A DNA stretch of 31,220 bases from JBEKIK01 sp050013075 (GTDB taxonomy: Bacteria; Planctomycetota; Planctomycetia; Pirellulales; Thermoguttaceae). Under the pieces are notes generated by a model. That model was not told the DNA's origin. It saw only the letters and a program-made list of their open reading frames with translations, and searched no databases. How positions within the stretch are numbered: position 1 is the stretch's first letter; each line of letters begins with the position of its first letter. A program made the position numbers and the translations under genes. The DNA lies in NCBI GenBank assembly GCA_050013075.1, contig JBEKFZ010000049.1:1-31220 (forward strand). Direction: 5' to 3'. This document shows, piece after piece, positions 14,937-23,337 of the stretch.

Positions 14937-17072
14937 TCAAATAGGTTTAATTCTTTTTTTCGCCGTTTTTCGATGCGGGCGGTAACCGGCGGAGGTTTTT
15001 CGGGGAGTGCGGCCGGCGGGTTTTTTCCCGGCAATTCCGATCTGTTTCGGAGGCTGGGAAGGAATCAAGCACTCCGTGCCGTCGCCGATGAGATCCGTTC
15101 GTCCGGCTTCGATCAATGCCGCTTTTACGTCGCCGTAGTTTTCGGGCTTGAAAAAATGAAGGAGCGCCTTTTGCAATCTTCGCTCGCGTGCGCCGCGAGG
15201 CACGTAAACCGATTTGCCGGTCATGGGATCCAGTCCGGTGTAATACATGCATGTGGCTAGATCCATTGGACCGGGAATGAAATCTTGGACCTTGTCGGGC
15301 TTTATCCCGTGGCGTTTCAGATACAAGGCCAAACGGATCATGGACTTTAGATCGCTGCCCGGATGTCCGGCGATGAAATACGGCGTTAGATATTGCTCCT
15401 TGCCCGAGGCGGCCGATGCACGTCGAAACTCCTTGGCAAACGCCTCGAACTGCTCGATGGGCGGTTTTCGCATCAATTCCAAGACATCCGGTTCGGTGTG
15501 TTCCGGGGCGACTTTCAGTAATCCGCCCGTATGATATTTGGCGACTTCGTCGATATACTTGGGACTTCGCAGGGCTAAATCGGTGCGGATTCCCGAGGCT
15601 ATGAAGACCTGCTTGACGCCATTTTCCTTGCGGGCAGCTTTCATAAGACGGATGATCGGCCTGTGGTCGGCGTCCAAAAGCGGACAAATTACCGGATGCA
15701 GGCAGCTTTGACGCCGGCATTTTTCACGGACTTCCGGGCGCGAGCAGTTCATCTTGTAGGTGTTGGCCGTGGGACCGCCGAGATCGCTGATAATGCCTTT
15801 GAAATGCGGATCTCCGGCCATGCGGCGGATCTCGGAGAGGATTGACTTTTCGCTGCGGCTTTGGATGATGCGGCCCTCGTGGGCGGTGATCGAACAAAAA
15901 GCGCACCCGCCGAAACAGCCGCGCACGATCTGAATGGAATCCTTTACCACCTCGAAGGCGGGAATCCGCCTGTTGCCGTAACTCGGATGCGGGCGCCGGG
16001 TGAAAGGCAGATCGTATATTCGATCCATCTCTTCTTCCGTGAGCGGCCATGCCGGCGGATTGACCGCCACGGCCTCGGGTCCATGAAACTGCACCAGGCG
16101 TCGGGCGTTGTAAGGGTTGGTTTCGTGATGGATGATCCGCGTCATTTCGGCGAAAGCGGTTTTGTCGGCGGAAACTTTTTCAAAACTAGGAAGGACGATG
16201 GTATCGAAAAGATGAGGGATGAAGGATAAAGGATGAATTGGTGGAGAGTGGAGAGTGGGAAGTGTAGAGTTCTGAACCCTGAACCCTGAACCCTGAATAC
16301 TTTCATTGCTATCGCCCTCACCCTGGCCCTCTCCCAAAGGGAGAGGGGAGTTGATTTCTTTCTGCCCACTGTCCACTGCCCACTGCCTACTGTTCGCTGC
16401 CCACTGTTCACTGCCCACTTCCTTGGCCCCAAGCCGATAGGCCGTGCCGCGGATGTCACGGAGTCGATCGACGGCGTGGCCGGCGTCGAGGCGTTTGACG
16501 ATTTCCAAAAGCGGCCGTTCGCCCATGCCGAACACGACCAGGTCGGCCTTAGCGTCGAGGATGATCGAGCGGCGGACTTTGTCGCTCCAATAGTCGTAAT
16601 GGGCCAGGCGTCGCAGGCTGGCTTCAACACCGCCGGCGATGACGGGCACTCCCTTGTACGCCTCGCGCGCCCTTTGGCAATAGGCCAGGGTTGCCCGATC
16701 CGGCCGCTTATGGATCTGTCCGTCGGGACTGTATGCGTCATCGTTGCGGACCTTGCGGTTGGCGGTGTAATGGTTGAGCATCGAGTCCATGTTTCCGGCG
16801 CTTATGGCAAAGCACAATCGCGGACGGGCGAAGGTTCTCCAGGCATTACAGGAATGCCAATCGGGCTGGCTGAGAATGGCAACGCGAAAACCTTCGCTTT
16901 CCAGCATTCGGCCCAATAGCGCCATGGCAAAGCTGGGATGATCGACGTAAGCGTCGCCGGTGACGAAAACCACGTCCACGCAATCCCAACCGCGAGCGGC
17001 GACCTCCTGGGGAGTCATCGGCAAGGGCCGCGGGATATTGGATTTGGATTGACGTTTGGATCTCTCGGGCAT
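14937..17072 (-). CDS. YgiQ family radical SAM protein (UPF0313)
   Basis: A 711-residue member of the YgiQ family, close to the usual length. The N-terminal B12-binding-like domain (VDVVFVTGDAYVDHPSF, VIAGGVEASLRR) is followed near residue 385 by the radical SAM cluster motif CFGGCAFC (C-x3-C-x2-C), then RSEKSI and DLGGPTANTYKM blocks and TGGLLKVAPEHTE. The physiological reaction is not established. Residues about 211-290, the variable linker before VLPSFEKVSADK, are encoded almost wholly by dispersed repeats of several families. The lysine-rich C-terminal tail is also variable. Confidence 0.92.
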   Translation of the reverse strand: MPERSKRQSKSNIPRPLPMTPQEVAARGWDCVDVVFVTGDAYVDHPSFAMALLGRMLESEGFRVAILSQPDWHSCNAWRTFARPRLCFAISAGNMDSMLNHYTANRKVRNDDAYSPDGQIHKRPDRATLAYCQRAREAYKGVPVIAGGVEASLRRLAHYDYWSDKVRRSIILDAKADLVVFGMGERPLLEIVKRLDAGHAVDRLRDIRGTAYRLGAKEVGSEQWAANSRQWAVDSGQKEINSPLPLGEGQGEGDSNESIQGSGFRVQNSTLPTLHSPPIHPLSFIPHLFDTIVLPSFEKVSADKTAFAEMTRIIHHETNPYNARRLVQFHGPEAVAVNPPAWPLTEEEMDRIYDLPFTRRPHPSYGNRRIPAFEVVKDSIQIVRGCFGGCAFCSITAHEGRIIQSRSEKSILSEIRRMAGDPHFKGIISDLGGPTANTYKMNCSRPEVREKCRRQSCLHPVICPLLDADHRPIIRLMKAARKENGVKQVFIASGIRTDLALRSPKYIDEVAKYHTGGLLKVAPEHTEPDVLELMRKPPIEQFEAFAKEFRRASAASGKEQYLTPYFIAGHPGSDLKSMIRLALYLKRHGIKPDKVQDFIPGPMDLATCMYYTGLDPMTGKSVYVPRGARERRLQKALLHFFKPENYGDVKAALIEAGRTDLIGDGTECLIPSQPPKQIGIAGKKPAGRTPRKTSAGYRPHRKTAKKRIKPI
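16211..16419. repeat. Island of five nested repeat families inside ygiQ
   Basis: In order: GGATGAA-type heptamers (16211-16240), TGGAGAG-type heptamers (16242-16269), CCCTGAA heptamers (16272-16298), a CCCTCACCC...GGGAGAGGGG hairpin repeat (16315-16349), and CCCACTG-type heptamers (16363-16419). The ygiQ frame stays open through all of them. Confidence 0.85.
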
Positions 17073-17265
17073 GATCGTTGGATGGAGAAGGCATGGTCGA
17101 ATTATTTTATTTTACCCCATATAAAGGAGTGAAGAATAGCTCATGGGCAAAGATTTCCCATCCCCCCGACGTGTGTATTTTAGTTTTTTGGCCCGGGAAT
17201 ATCTATTGGGGAATTGATGAGCGGCAAATTATAATTCACGCGGCCGCCGGAGTATTCACCGTGGG

Positions 17266-17392
17266 CTATTGAATCTCAGAAAAGAATGTCGCATGAAAAG
17301 TCAGAGCCGGGGCGTGTCGCCCCGGTAAGTCCGGGCCGACACGGCCCGGCTCTGCTGGGAAAACGCGACATTCATTACCTAAGATTAAATAA
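17266..17392. mobile_element. MITE-like composite element with double-hairpin core
   Basis: The left arm (TATTGAATCTCAG ... AATGTCGC, 17266-17292) and the right arm (GCGACATTCATTACCTAAGA, from 17365) are imperfect inverted repeats. The core is two hairpins, CCGGGGCG-TGT-CGCCCCGG and CCGGGCCG-ACA-CGGCCCGG, within larger AGAGCCGG.../...CCGGCTCT arms (17302-17353). It fills most of the 352-nt divergent gap between ygiQ and the GT9 gene, so it may affect both promoters. No gene was seen in the rest of the gap. Confidence 0.6.
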
Positions 17393-17424
17393 GTAGGTTT
17401 TTGTAACGAATATATTTTTAAACA

Positions 17425-18480
17425 ATGGAAGCCAAATTGCCGCGAATTTTGATAGTTCGCCTTAGCGCAATCGGCGACGTGATTCATACCATGCCCGTGG
17501 CTTGTGCGCTGAGGGAACATTTTCCGCAGGCGTTTCTGGCCTGGGTGGTGGAGGAACGAGCGGCGGCGGTGTTGCGCGGACATGAAGCTATCGACGAGGT
17601 GATTGAATTGCCCAGGGGTTGGCTGAAATCGCCGCGCAGGGTATGGCGGCTGCGCAGGCACTTGCGCGAATTGCGGTTCGACGCGGTTTTGGAGGCCCAA
17701 GGCTTGGCCAAGGCTGCGATTGCGGCCTGGATTTCCGGCGCGCCCAGGCGAATCGGGTTCGGGCATCCTTGGGGCCGGGAACTGACACAATGGTTGAACA
17801 ACGAACTAGTCGATACGCCCGGGCTGCACGTGGTCGATCGCAACATGCGGCTATTGCGTCCGTTGGGCATCCAGTCGGCGAAGGTCCGATTCATGGTGCC
17901 CGAACACTCGGCCGACCGAAAGACGGCGGAACAAATCATCCTCCGGCACGGTTTGGAAGAAGGATTTGCAATCATTAATCCCGGGGCGGGCTGGCCCTCG
18001 AAACTTTGGCCCGCCGATCGCTTTGCTGCCGTGGCCAGGCACCTGGGCACTAAATGGAGATTGCCCACGCTGGTCGTTTGGGCAGGCGAAGAAGAAATGC
18101 AAATGAGCAATTTGATCGGGACAGGCTCGCAAGGCCATGCCCAAATCGCACCGGGGACCACGTTGCCGGAGTTGGCTGCGCTTGCCCGGCGGGCAAAGAT
18201 GTTTATCGGTTCCGACACCGGGCCGTTGCACCTTGCCGCGGCCGTTGACACGCCCTGCGTGGGACTATACGGACCCTGGCCGGCCGAAATACACGGCCCC
18301 TACGGCCCCCAACATATCACCGTGCAAAAGGCCTTTTTCGATGGCTCGACCCGGCAGCGGCGTCATGCCTCGGCGGAGTTGATGCAAGCGATCACAGTTG
18401 AAGACGTGTGCAGTGCGTGCGATAGAATCATGCGATCGGATGAAAATCGGAAAACATTGGATATACGGAAGTGGGCATAA
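17425..18480 (+). CDS. Glycosyltransferase family 9 (heptosyltransferase-like)
   Basis: A 351-residue GT-B enzyme. The start RILIVRLSAIGDVIHTMP is the hallmark GT9 motif (catalytic Asp in IGDVIHT). The C-terminal half has FAIINPGAGWPSKLWP and the donor-binding MFIGSDTGPLHLAAA. GT9 enzymes transfer ADP-heptose to lipopolysaccharide core, here presumably at the inner face of the cytoplasmic membrane. The convergent DUF4254 gene is a common companion of such transferases. No Shine-Dalgarno precedes the ATG; the upstream sequence is A/T-rich. Confidence 0.92.
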   Translation: MEAKLPRILIVRLSAIGDVIHTMPVACALREHFPQAFLAWVVEERAAAVLRGHEAIDEVIELPRGWLKSPRRVWRLRRHLRELRFDAVLEAQGLAKAAIAAWISGAPRRIGFGHPWGRELTQWLNNELVDTPGLHVVDRNMRLLRPLGIQSAKVRFMVPEHSADRKTAEQIILRHGLEEGFAIINPGAGWPSKLWPADRFAAVARHLGTKWRLPTLVVWAGEEEMQMSNLIGTGSQGHAQIAPGTTLPELAALARRAKMFIGSDTGPLHLAAAVDTPCVGLYGPWPAEIHGPYGPQHITVQKAFFDGSTRQRRHASAELMQAITVEDVCSACDRIMRSDENRKTLDIRKWA

Positions 18481-18490
18481 TATAGAAGAG

Positions 18491-18533
18491 AAATTGCGTT
18501 TCCACGCCGGAGCGAACAAGTGTAACGCAATTT
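18491..18533. terminator. Bidirectional hairpin between convergent genes
   Basis: AAATTGCGTT and AACGCAATTT form a perfect 10-bp stem with a 23-nt loop, followed by Ts on the plus strand and preceded by As... on the reverse. It lies in the 53-nt gap between the GT9 and DUF4254 stop codons. The loop is long for a classic terminator. Confidence 0.45.
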
Positions 18534-19139
18534 TTACGCCGCGGGGCGTTTTGCGGCATTGTAGAGATAGGGATTCATGCTCGGATCGTTGTACATTTTA
18601 AACTGCCGATATGTTTTCATGAGTTTCCGGCCGGCGAATATGTCATCCAACAGGTCCTGGAGGGAGCGGCACAGGTCGCAATGCTGCTCGTATAGGATTT
18701 CCAACCTGGACTTGGCCTTGGCGACGTGTTCCTCCGAGGCGTCCGTGCGGAAGGCCTGTTCTTCCATGTGATAGATCCGCAGCGAGAGGATTGAAAGGCG
18801 ATCGATTACGCTGCCGGGTGTTTCGGTGTTTAGCTTGGCATTCGGCTGAGCCGCGACGCCGAGAAGGTTTAACCGGTGTATGATGTAATCGTCCAATTGT
18901 TCGATCAAATCGTTGCGTTGCTGGTTTAGTTTGTCTATGCCGCGTTTTACCCGGGCCAGATCGGAATCGCTCACGTCCGGGCTGCGGGCGATGTCTTCCT
19001 GGTGCCAGAGTTTAAAGTTTTGTTGGTGCTGCCGGCAAACGATTTCCAAAAAATCTTCGTATTGGTTATCTATCTGATGTTGATGCCACTGCTGGACTGT
19101 ATCGGCGTGCAAGGCGGTTATTGCCTGAAGGTCAATCAT
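18534..19139 (-). CDS. DUF4254 family protein
   Basis: A 201-residue, mostly helical, soluble protein with features of DUF4254: an N-terminal helix (IDLQAITALHADTVQQWH), the LWHQEDIARSPDVSD block, RQRNDLIEQLDDYI-like helix (here NQQRNDLIEQLDDYI), ETPGSVIDRLSIL with conserved RLSIL, and RQFKMYNDPSMNPYLY at the end. Its biochemical role is unknown. It occurs beside heptosyltransferase and other envelope glycan genes, as here, which suggests a part in surface-glycan assembly. Confidence 0.85.
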   Translation of the reverse strand: MIDLQAITALHADTVQQWHQHQIDNQYEDFLEIVCRQHQQNFKLWHQEDIARSPDVSDSDLARVKRGIDKLNQQRNDLIEQLDDYIIHRLNLLGVAAQPNAKLNTETPGSVIDRLSILSLRIYHMEEQAFRTDASEEHVAKAKSRLEILYEQHCDLCRSLQDLLDDIFAGRKLMKTYRQFKMYNDPSMNPYLYNAAKRPAA

Positions 19140-19251
19140 GGATGAATAATCCTTATGCGGTTTAGAGACGAAGTTTTCTTAAAAGAACGGCTGCCGGGAA
19201 GGCAGCCTGTAAAACGGCGGCAGATTAGCAAATTTTAGGGTTTGGGACAAC

Positions 19252-20142
19252 ATGAAAATACGTAAGCGGTACATTTGTCTGATTGCGGCTGTGCTTGTCG
19301 GCGGAGGAATTTGGCACGCTTCCATGCACCGGCCAACCGGACCTGCCGATGGTGTGGAAATCCAAGGTGCGGATTTTATCGTACACACTGCCAAAGCCGA
19401 TTCGGCTGAAAATAACTCACAACTCCCTGTCCCGATTGACGTTATGGATGATCGAAAGTCCACCCGAATTTGCGTGGGAACGTTTAATATCCACGGTTGC
19501 AAGGGTTTGGATGGCCGGAGCGATGTGGATCGCGTGGCTAAGTTATTAGAAGGGCTGGATTTCGTGGGTCTGAACGAGGTACATGGGGCGAATTTGTTCG
19601 AAAAACAGGACCAGGCGGCATTGCTCGGCCAACGGTTGGGTATGGCTTGGCTTTTTACCCCCTCTGTCAGGCAATGGTATTGGATGGAGTCGGGCAATGG
19701 ATTGCTTACCAGAGTGCCGGTTGTTGCTTGGCGCAGAATTCCCCTTATCAGACGGGTGGATTACAGTTATCGCAACGCCGTTTGCGTGGATTTGCGGCAG
19801 GAATGTGGCACTAAGGATCGCGTGATTCATGTTTTACTTACGCATGTCAACCGCCGCTATGACAGCGAACGGGAGGCCCAGCTTAAGGAAGTAATCTCGT
19901 TATTTCTTGGTTTAGCCGAACCGGCTGTACTATTGGGCGATTTGAACTCAACTGCCCAAGACGCCCAAATTCACCAGCTTGCGTCTTTACCTGGCGTGAT
20001 TGATGTCATGGGACAAGTTTTAGGTCCAAAGGATCCCGGTCGAATCGATTGGATTTTTGTCCGCGGATTAAAATGCGTGGATGCCGGGATTATAGAAAAC
20101 GACGCCTCTGACCACCCGCTGATATGGGCAGAGTTGGAGTGA
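19252..20142 (+). CDS. Endonuclease/exonuclease/phosphatase (EEP) family protein, membrane-anchored or secreted
   Basis: A 296-residue protein. After an N-terminal hydrophobic signal/anchor (YICLIAAVLVGGGIWHA) comes an EEP domain: GTFNIHGCKG, FVGLNEVHG (metal-binding Glu), GNGLLTRVPV, VLLTHVNRR, VLLGDLNST (metal-binding Asp/Asn), IDWIFV and the terminal SDHPLIWAELE with catalytic Asp-His. The family covers phosphodiesterases acting on nucleic acids, phospholipids or inositol phosphates; a secreted location argues against DNA repair. It begins a same-strand cluster with the next two genes. Confidence 0.87.
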   Translation: MKIRKRYICLIAAVLVGGGIWHASMHRPTGPADGVEIQGADFIVHTAKADSAENNSQLPVPIDVMDDRKSTRICVGTFNIHGCKGLDGRSDVDRVAKLLEGLDFVGLNEVHGANLFEKQDQAALLGQRLGMAWLFTPSVRQWYWMESGNGLLTRVPVVAWRRIPLIRRVDYSYRNAVCVDLRQECGTKDRVIHVLLTHVNRRYDSEREAQLKEVISLFLGLAEPAVLLGDLNSTAQDAQIHQLASLPGVIDVMGQVLGPKDPGRIDWIFVRGLKCVDAGIIENDASDHPLIWAELE

Positions 20143-20188
20143 TCTTGAGATTGATTTATTTCGGACACTCTGTTAGTAAATAGTCGCT

Positions 20189-21079
20189 ATGCAATCGCTA
20201 AACAATATGTTGTCCAAAACCGTGTGCCGGATTGGCGGGGGCGTGTACGATCTTGCCCAACATGCCTTCCCAGACGTGGTTCGGATTGAAACCACCAACG
20301 CCTGCAACGCCTGCTGCACTATCTGCCCGCGAAAAGACATCCGACGGCGGATTACGCGGATGGACGACGCCCTTTATGGGCGGCTGATCGATGAATGCGC
20401 CCGGTTCGGGTGCCGGGAAATACACCTTCATAATTTCGGCGAGCCGCTTATGGACAAACAACTTGAAGACCGGGTAAGCTACGCAAAGGGCAAGGGAATT
20501 AAAAAAGTCAAGATTTTTTCCAACGGCTCCTTGTTGAATTGCGATCGGGCGAAGGGATTGATCGAGGCGGGGTTGGATGAGATAAAAATCAGCATCGACG
20601 GGGCCACGAAAGAGGAATTCGAGCGCATACGCGTGCCGCTTAGATTTGAAACCGTGATGCGGAACATCATCGACCTGGTTGCCATGCGCAATACTTCACA
20701 TTCCCGTTTGAAGGTCCATATCACTTGTTGCAGCACTTCCGACAGACAAGAGACCATGCGGCCCCTGAAAAACATAGTCGACGGATTTTCCTTTACTAAA
20801 ATTCACAACTGGGCAAACGGCGAACAGGTCAAAAACGGAGGCCGGGTGCGCAAACCCTGTCAGCGCCTGTGGAGAAACTTGACCGTGCTTGCCGGCGGCG
20901 AAGTGTCGTTGTGTTGTTTGGACTACGACGGGCAATGTTTATTGGGATGCGTGGATGAAAAGGCCTCGATTCGCGAGATATGGAACAGTCCGGCTTATCG
21001 CCGCGTGCGGCAGTTGCACAGGGATGGCCGGCAAGAGGAAATTCCGCTTTGTGCGAATTGCACGAAATCATACATATAA
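20189..21079 (+). CDS. Radical SAM protein with SPASM-type C-terminus
   Basis: A 296-residue enzyme. VRIETTNACNACCTICPR gives the C-x3-C-x2-C [4Fe-4S]/SAM motif at C39, C43 and C46. EIHLHNFGEPLMDK is the GGEP-like motif, and FSNGSLL and IKISIDGATKEEFE follow the TIM-barrel order. The C-terminal third has Cys residues spaced as in SPASM domains (KPCQRLW, SLCCLDYDG, LGCVDE, LCANC), which carry auxiliary iron-sulfur clusters. Substrate unknown; similar proteins modify peptides or surface-polymer precursors. It lies 46 nt after the EEP gene. Confidence 0.88.
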   Translation: MQSLNNMLSKTVCRIGGGVYDLAQHAFPDVVRIETTNACNACCTICPRKDIRRRITRMDDALYGRLIDECARFGCREIHLHNFGEPLMDKQLEDRVSYAKGKGIKKVKIFSNGSLLNCDRAKGLIEAGLDEIKISIDGATKEEFERIRVPLRFETVMRNIIDLVAMRNTSHSRLKVHITCCSTSDRQETMRPLKNIVDGFSFTKIHNWANGEQVKNGGRVRKPCQRLWRNLTVLAGGEVSLCCLDYDGQCLLGCVDEKASIREIWNSPAYRRVRQLHRDGRQEEIPLCANCTKSYI

Positions 21080-21092
21080 GATGAACTACTTT

Positions 21093-21183
21093 CCTCTCCT
21101 TTTGGGAGAGGGGCAGGGGGTGAGGGTGTGTAATAATTGCATTAACAGCCCTCACCCTAACCATCTCCCAAAGGGAGAGGGGA
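21093..21183. repeat. Inverted pair of CCCTCACCC-family repeats (REPIN-like)
   Basis: A copy reading CCTCTCCTTTTGGGAGAGG then GGGGGTGAGGG is followed, after about 25 nt, by an inverted copy reading CCCTCACCC then CTCCCAAAGGGAGAGG. Each has its own hairpin and the pair can form one long stem. It lies between the radical SAM and M28 genes. Confidence 0.8.
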
Positions 21184-21248
21184 CACTGAAGCTATATTAA
21201 ATCTCCTTTACAACCTTTACAAACCGCACAAATGAGGATCGCACCGGC

Positions 21249-22313
21249 ATGGCGTCGGCAGGCCAACAGTTCACCGCCTCGATTGCGGAGGGATCGGTCA
21301 TGAAGGCACGGCCGAGCGTTTCGCACGCCGGGAGGTTCTCTTTTCAGACGCTGTTGCTTTTCGCAGCGATTGTCTTGGCCTGCACAGGGCTGGGATGGAT
21401 ATTACTTTTCGGCAACCGCGGTTTGAACGTCGATGCCGCGCCGGCCGTATCGTCGTTGCGCTTGGAGGACATCCCATTTAACGGCGGCCGGGCGTATGAG
21501 TATTTAAAGCAACTGTGCGCGATCGGTCCGCGCCCCAGCGGGTCACCCGGCATGGAAGCCCAGCAAAAACTCCTGGCCGAGCATTTTAAAAAACTCCACG
21601 GAGAAGTCGAGTTTCAGCGATTCCGGACGCCTCATCCGCTGGATAATTCGCCCGTTGACATGGCAAATATCATAGTCCATTGGCATCCGGAAAAAAGCGA
21701 ACGCATACTTTTGTGCGCGCATTACGACACTTTGCCTTTTCCGTTGATGGATAAAAACAATCCCCGGGGCGTGTTTGTGGGGGCGAACGACAATGCCGGC
21801 GGGGTGGCGCTGCTGATGGAATTGGCGCACGAGATGGCCAGAATCGACGGCAAGTACGGCATTGATTTTCTTTTTCTCGACGGCGAGGAATTCATGTTCG
21901 TTCCGAACGGCCGCTTTTTCCTGGGCTCGGAGTATTTCGCCAAGAATTATGTCGATAAGCCACCGAAATATCGTTATCACTGGGGCGTACTGTTGGACAT
22001 GATCTCCGACAAGGACCTGCAAATCTATGCAGAGCGTTATAGTCTGGGATGGATAGACACGCAGCCGGTAGTCGAGTCCATTTGGGCGACCGCGGGGCGA
22101 TTGGGCGTCCGTGAATTCATCCCCCGCCCCAAATACGAGGTGGAAGACGATCATATAATGCTTCACAAAATAGGTAAAATCCCCTGTATTGACATTATCG
22201 ACTTTGATTATCCGCCTTGGCACACGCGAGCCGATACTCCGGATAAATGCTCGGCCCTTAGCCTGTCAAAAGTCGGATGGGTGATAAGCGAATGGTTGAA
22301 AAATGCGAAATAA
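21249..22313 (+). CDS. M28 family, glutaminyl-peptide cyclotransferase-like, membrane-anchored
   Basis: A 354-residue protein (337 if started at the ATG at 21300). A single N-terminal membrane helix (TLLLFAAIVLACTGLGWILL) anchors an M28 zinc domain: GPRPSGSPG, CAHYDT (His, Asp ligand region), GANDNAGG (Asp), FLDGEE (Glu), DDHIMLHKIG and PPWHTRADTPDKCS (His). The WHT...D ending and overall order resemble glutaminyl cyclases, which form N-terminal pyroglutamate, more than aminopeptidases. It would act outside the cytoplasmic membrane. Which of the two activities applies is not certain. Confidence 0.87.
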   Translation: MASAGQQFTASIAEGSVMKARPSVSHAGRFSFQTLLLFAAIVLACTGLGWILLFGNRGLNVDAAPAVSSLRLEDIPFNGGRAYEYLKQLCAIGPRPSGSPGMEAQQKLLAEHFKKLHGEVEFQRFRTPHPLDNSPVDMANIIVHWHPEKSERILLCAHYDTLPFPLMDKNNPRGVFVGANDNAGGVALLMELAHEMARIDGKYGIDFLFLDGEEFMFVPNGRFFLGSEYFAKNYVDKPPKYRYHWGVLLDMISDKDLQIYAERYSLGWIDTQPVVESIWATAGRLGVREFIPRPKYEVEDDHIMLHKIGKIPCIDIIDFDYPPWHTRADTPDKCSALSLSKVGWVISEWLKNAK

Positions 22314-22334
22314 AAAAAAATCAGAATGATGAAT

Positions 22335-22352
22335 GAAACCGCTTGCGGTTTC
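22335..22352. repeat. GAAACCGCTTGCGGTTTC palindrome
   Basis: An intact copy of the unit seen at 838 and 1920, 22 nt after the M28 stop. It could act as a terminator for that gene. Confidence 0.75.
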
Positions 22353-22368
22353 GCGGGGATTTTATGTT

Positions 22369-22462
22369 GAGAGTGGGCGGTGAAATGTCCACTCCTTTTT
22401 GTGCGATATAGAGTGGGCAGTGAACTGCCCACCCCTTGTTGTCCGTTGCCCGCTGTTCACCG
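22369..22462. repeat. Related hairpins plus CGCTGTT-type heptamers
   Basis: GAGTGGGCGGTGAAATGTCC is followed by a second, perfect version, GTGGGCAGT-GA-ACTGCCCAC, then heptamers TGTTGTC, CGTTGCC, CGCTGTT, CACCGCT up to the pstB stop. The heptamers match the CCCACTG/TTCGCTG family found inside ygiQ. Confidence 0.7.
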
Positions 22463-22463
22463 C

Positions 22464-23255
22464 TTAGCCGTATCGGCCGGTGATATACATTTCCGTTTGT
22501 TTTTGCTTGGGGTTCATGAATATATCGAGTGTATTTGCATGTTCGATGATTTCGCCCATGAGCATGAAAATACACTCGTGACTGGCGCGCCGGGCTTGAC
22601 CCATGTTGTGAGTGACCATGAGGATCGTATAGCGCCGGCGGAGGGAATCGATCAGTTCCTCGATGCGTTCGATTCCTTCGCCGTCCAGGGCCGAACAAGG
22701 TTCGTCCATTAAAATCACTCTGGGCTTTTGCGGCAACAGCCGGGCGATGCACAGTTTTTGCTGTTCTTCGAGCGTCAGGCGGGTGGCCTTGGTGCGTAGC
22801 CTGTCCTTAACGCTGTCCCAAAGCTGAACGTCGCGCAAGGAGGATTCCACCATGGCGTCCAGGTCCGCCCGCTTCAGTTTGCCGCTGGCGGTATGCACGC
22901 GGACTCCGAAGACGATGTTTTCGTAGACCGAGATGGGCAGGGGATTGGGGCGTTGAAAAACCATGCCTACCGTTTTGCGCAATTCGCTCAGCGAGACGTC
23001 GGGGTCGTATATGTTTTTGCCCAGCACGGCGATTTCACCGGCGGTGCGGACGTTTGGATATCGCTCGTTGATGCGGTTAAAACATCTAAGCAAGGTTGTT
23101 TTTCCGCATCCCGAAGGCCCGATAAGAGCGGTGATGATGCCCGGCTTGACGTTAATGGTCACGTTCTTAAGCGCGTGGAACACACCGTACCAGAGATTCA
23201 AATCCCGGGTATGGATGCTGTAAGCGGGCGGTATGGGGGCGGAATCGATATGCAT
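22464..23255 (-). CDS. PstB-type phosphate ABC ATPase with degenerate signature motif
   Basis: A 263-residue protein, last gene of the pst cluster. It is PstB by its ending (MYITGRYG) and by PNPLPISVYENIVFG. Walker A GPSGCGKTT (46-54), Q-loop MVFQ (Q101), Walker B ILMDEP (D184, E185), D-loop SALD and H-loop VTHN (H216) are intact. The ABC signature, normally LSGGQQQRLCIAR, reads LTLEEQQKLCIAR (from residue 160). That loss should disable the ATP site it completes on the partner subunit. The other PstB-like gene lies 82 nt upstream, so a heterodimer is likely. No clear ribosome site. Confidence 0.88.
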   Translation of the reverse strand: MHIDSAPIPPAYSIHTRDLNLWYGVFHALKNVTINVKPGIITALIGPSGCGKTTLLRCFNRINERYPNVRTAGEIAVLGKNIYDPDVSLSELRKTVGMVFQRPNPLPISVYENIVFGVRVHTASGKLKRADLDAMVESSLRDVQLWDSVKDRLRTKATRLTLEEQQKLCIARLLPQKPRVILMDEPCSALDGEGIERIEELIDSLRRRYTILMVTHNMGQARRASHECIFMLMGEIIEHANTLDIFMNPKQKQTEMYITGRYG

Positions 23256-23294
23256 TATGAAATTATCTCAAACATTATATCCACAATCAAATTA

Positions 23295-23328
23295 CCCTCA
23301 CCCTAGCCCTCTCCCAAAGGTAGAGGGG
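23295..23328. repeat. CCCTCACCC-family repeat between the two pstB genes
   Basis: CCCTCACCCTAGCCCTCTCC followed by CAAAGGTAGAGGGG, a single copy with a weakened hairpin. It would sit in the pst mRNA between the two ATPase genes. Confidence 0.75.
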
Positions 23329-23337
23329 ACTTTGGCA

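Noticed and set aside
14840..15034. Upstream start of the RlmI-like gene overlapping ygiQ
   Set aside because: It would read the antisense-frame end of ygiQ and a palindrome; no family similarity in that part.
22666..22680. CGTTCGATTCC as a tRNA T-arm
   Set aside because: No matching acceptor, anticodon or D-arm around it, and it lies inside the PstB coding sequence.
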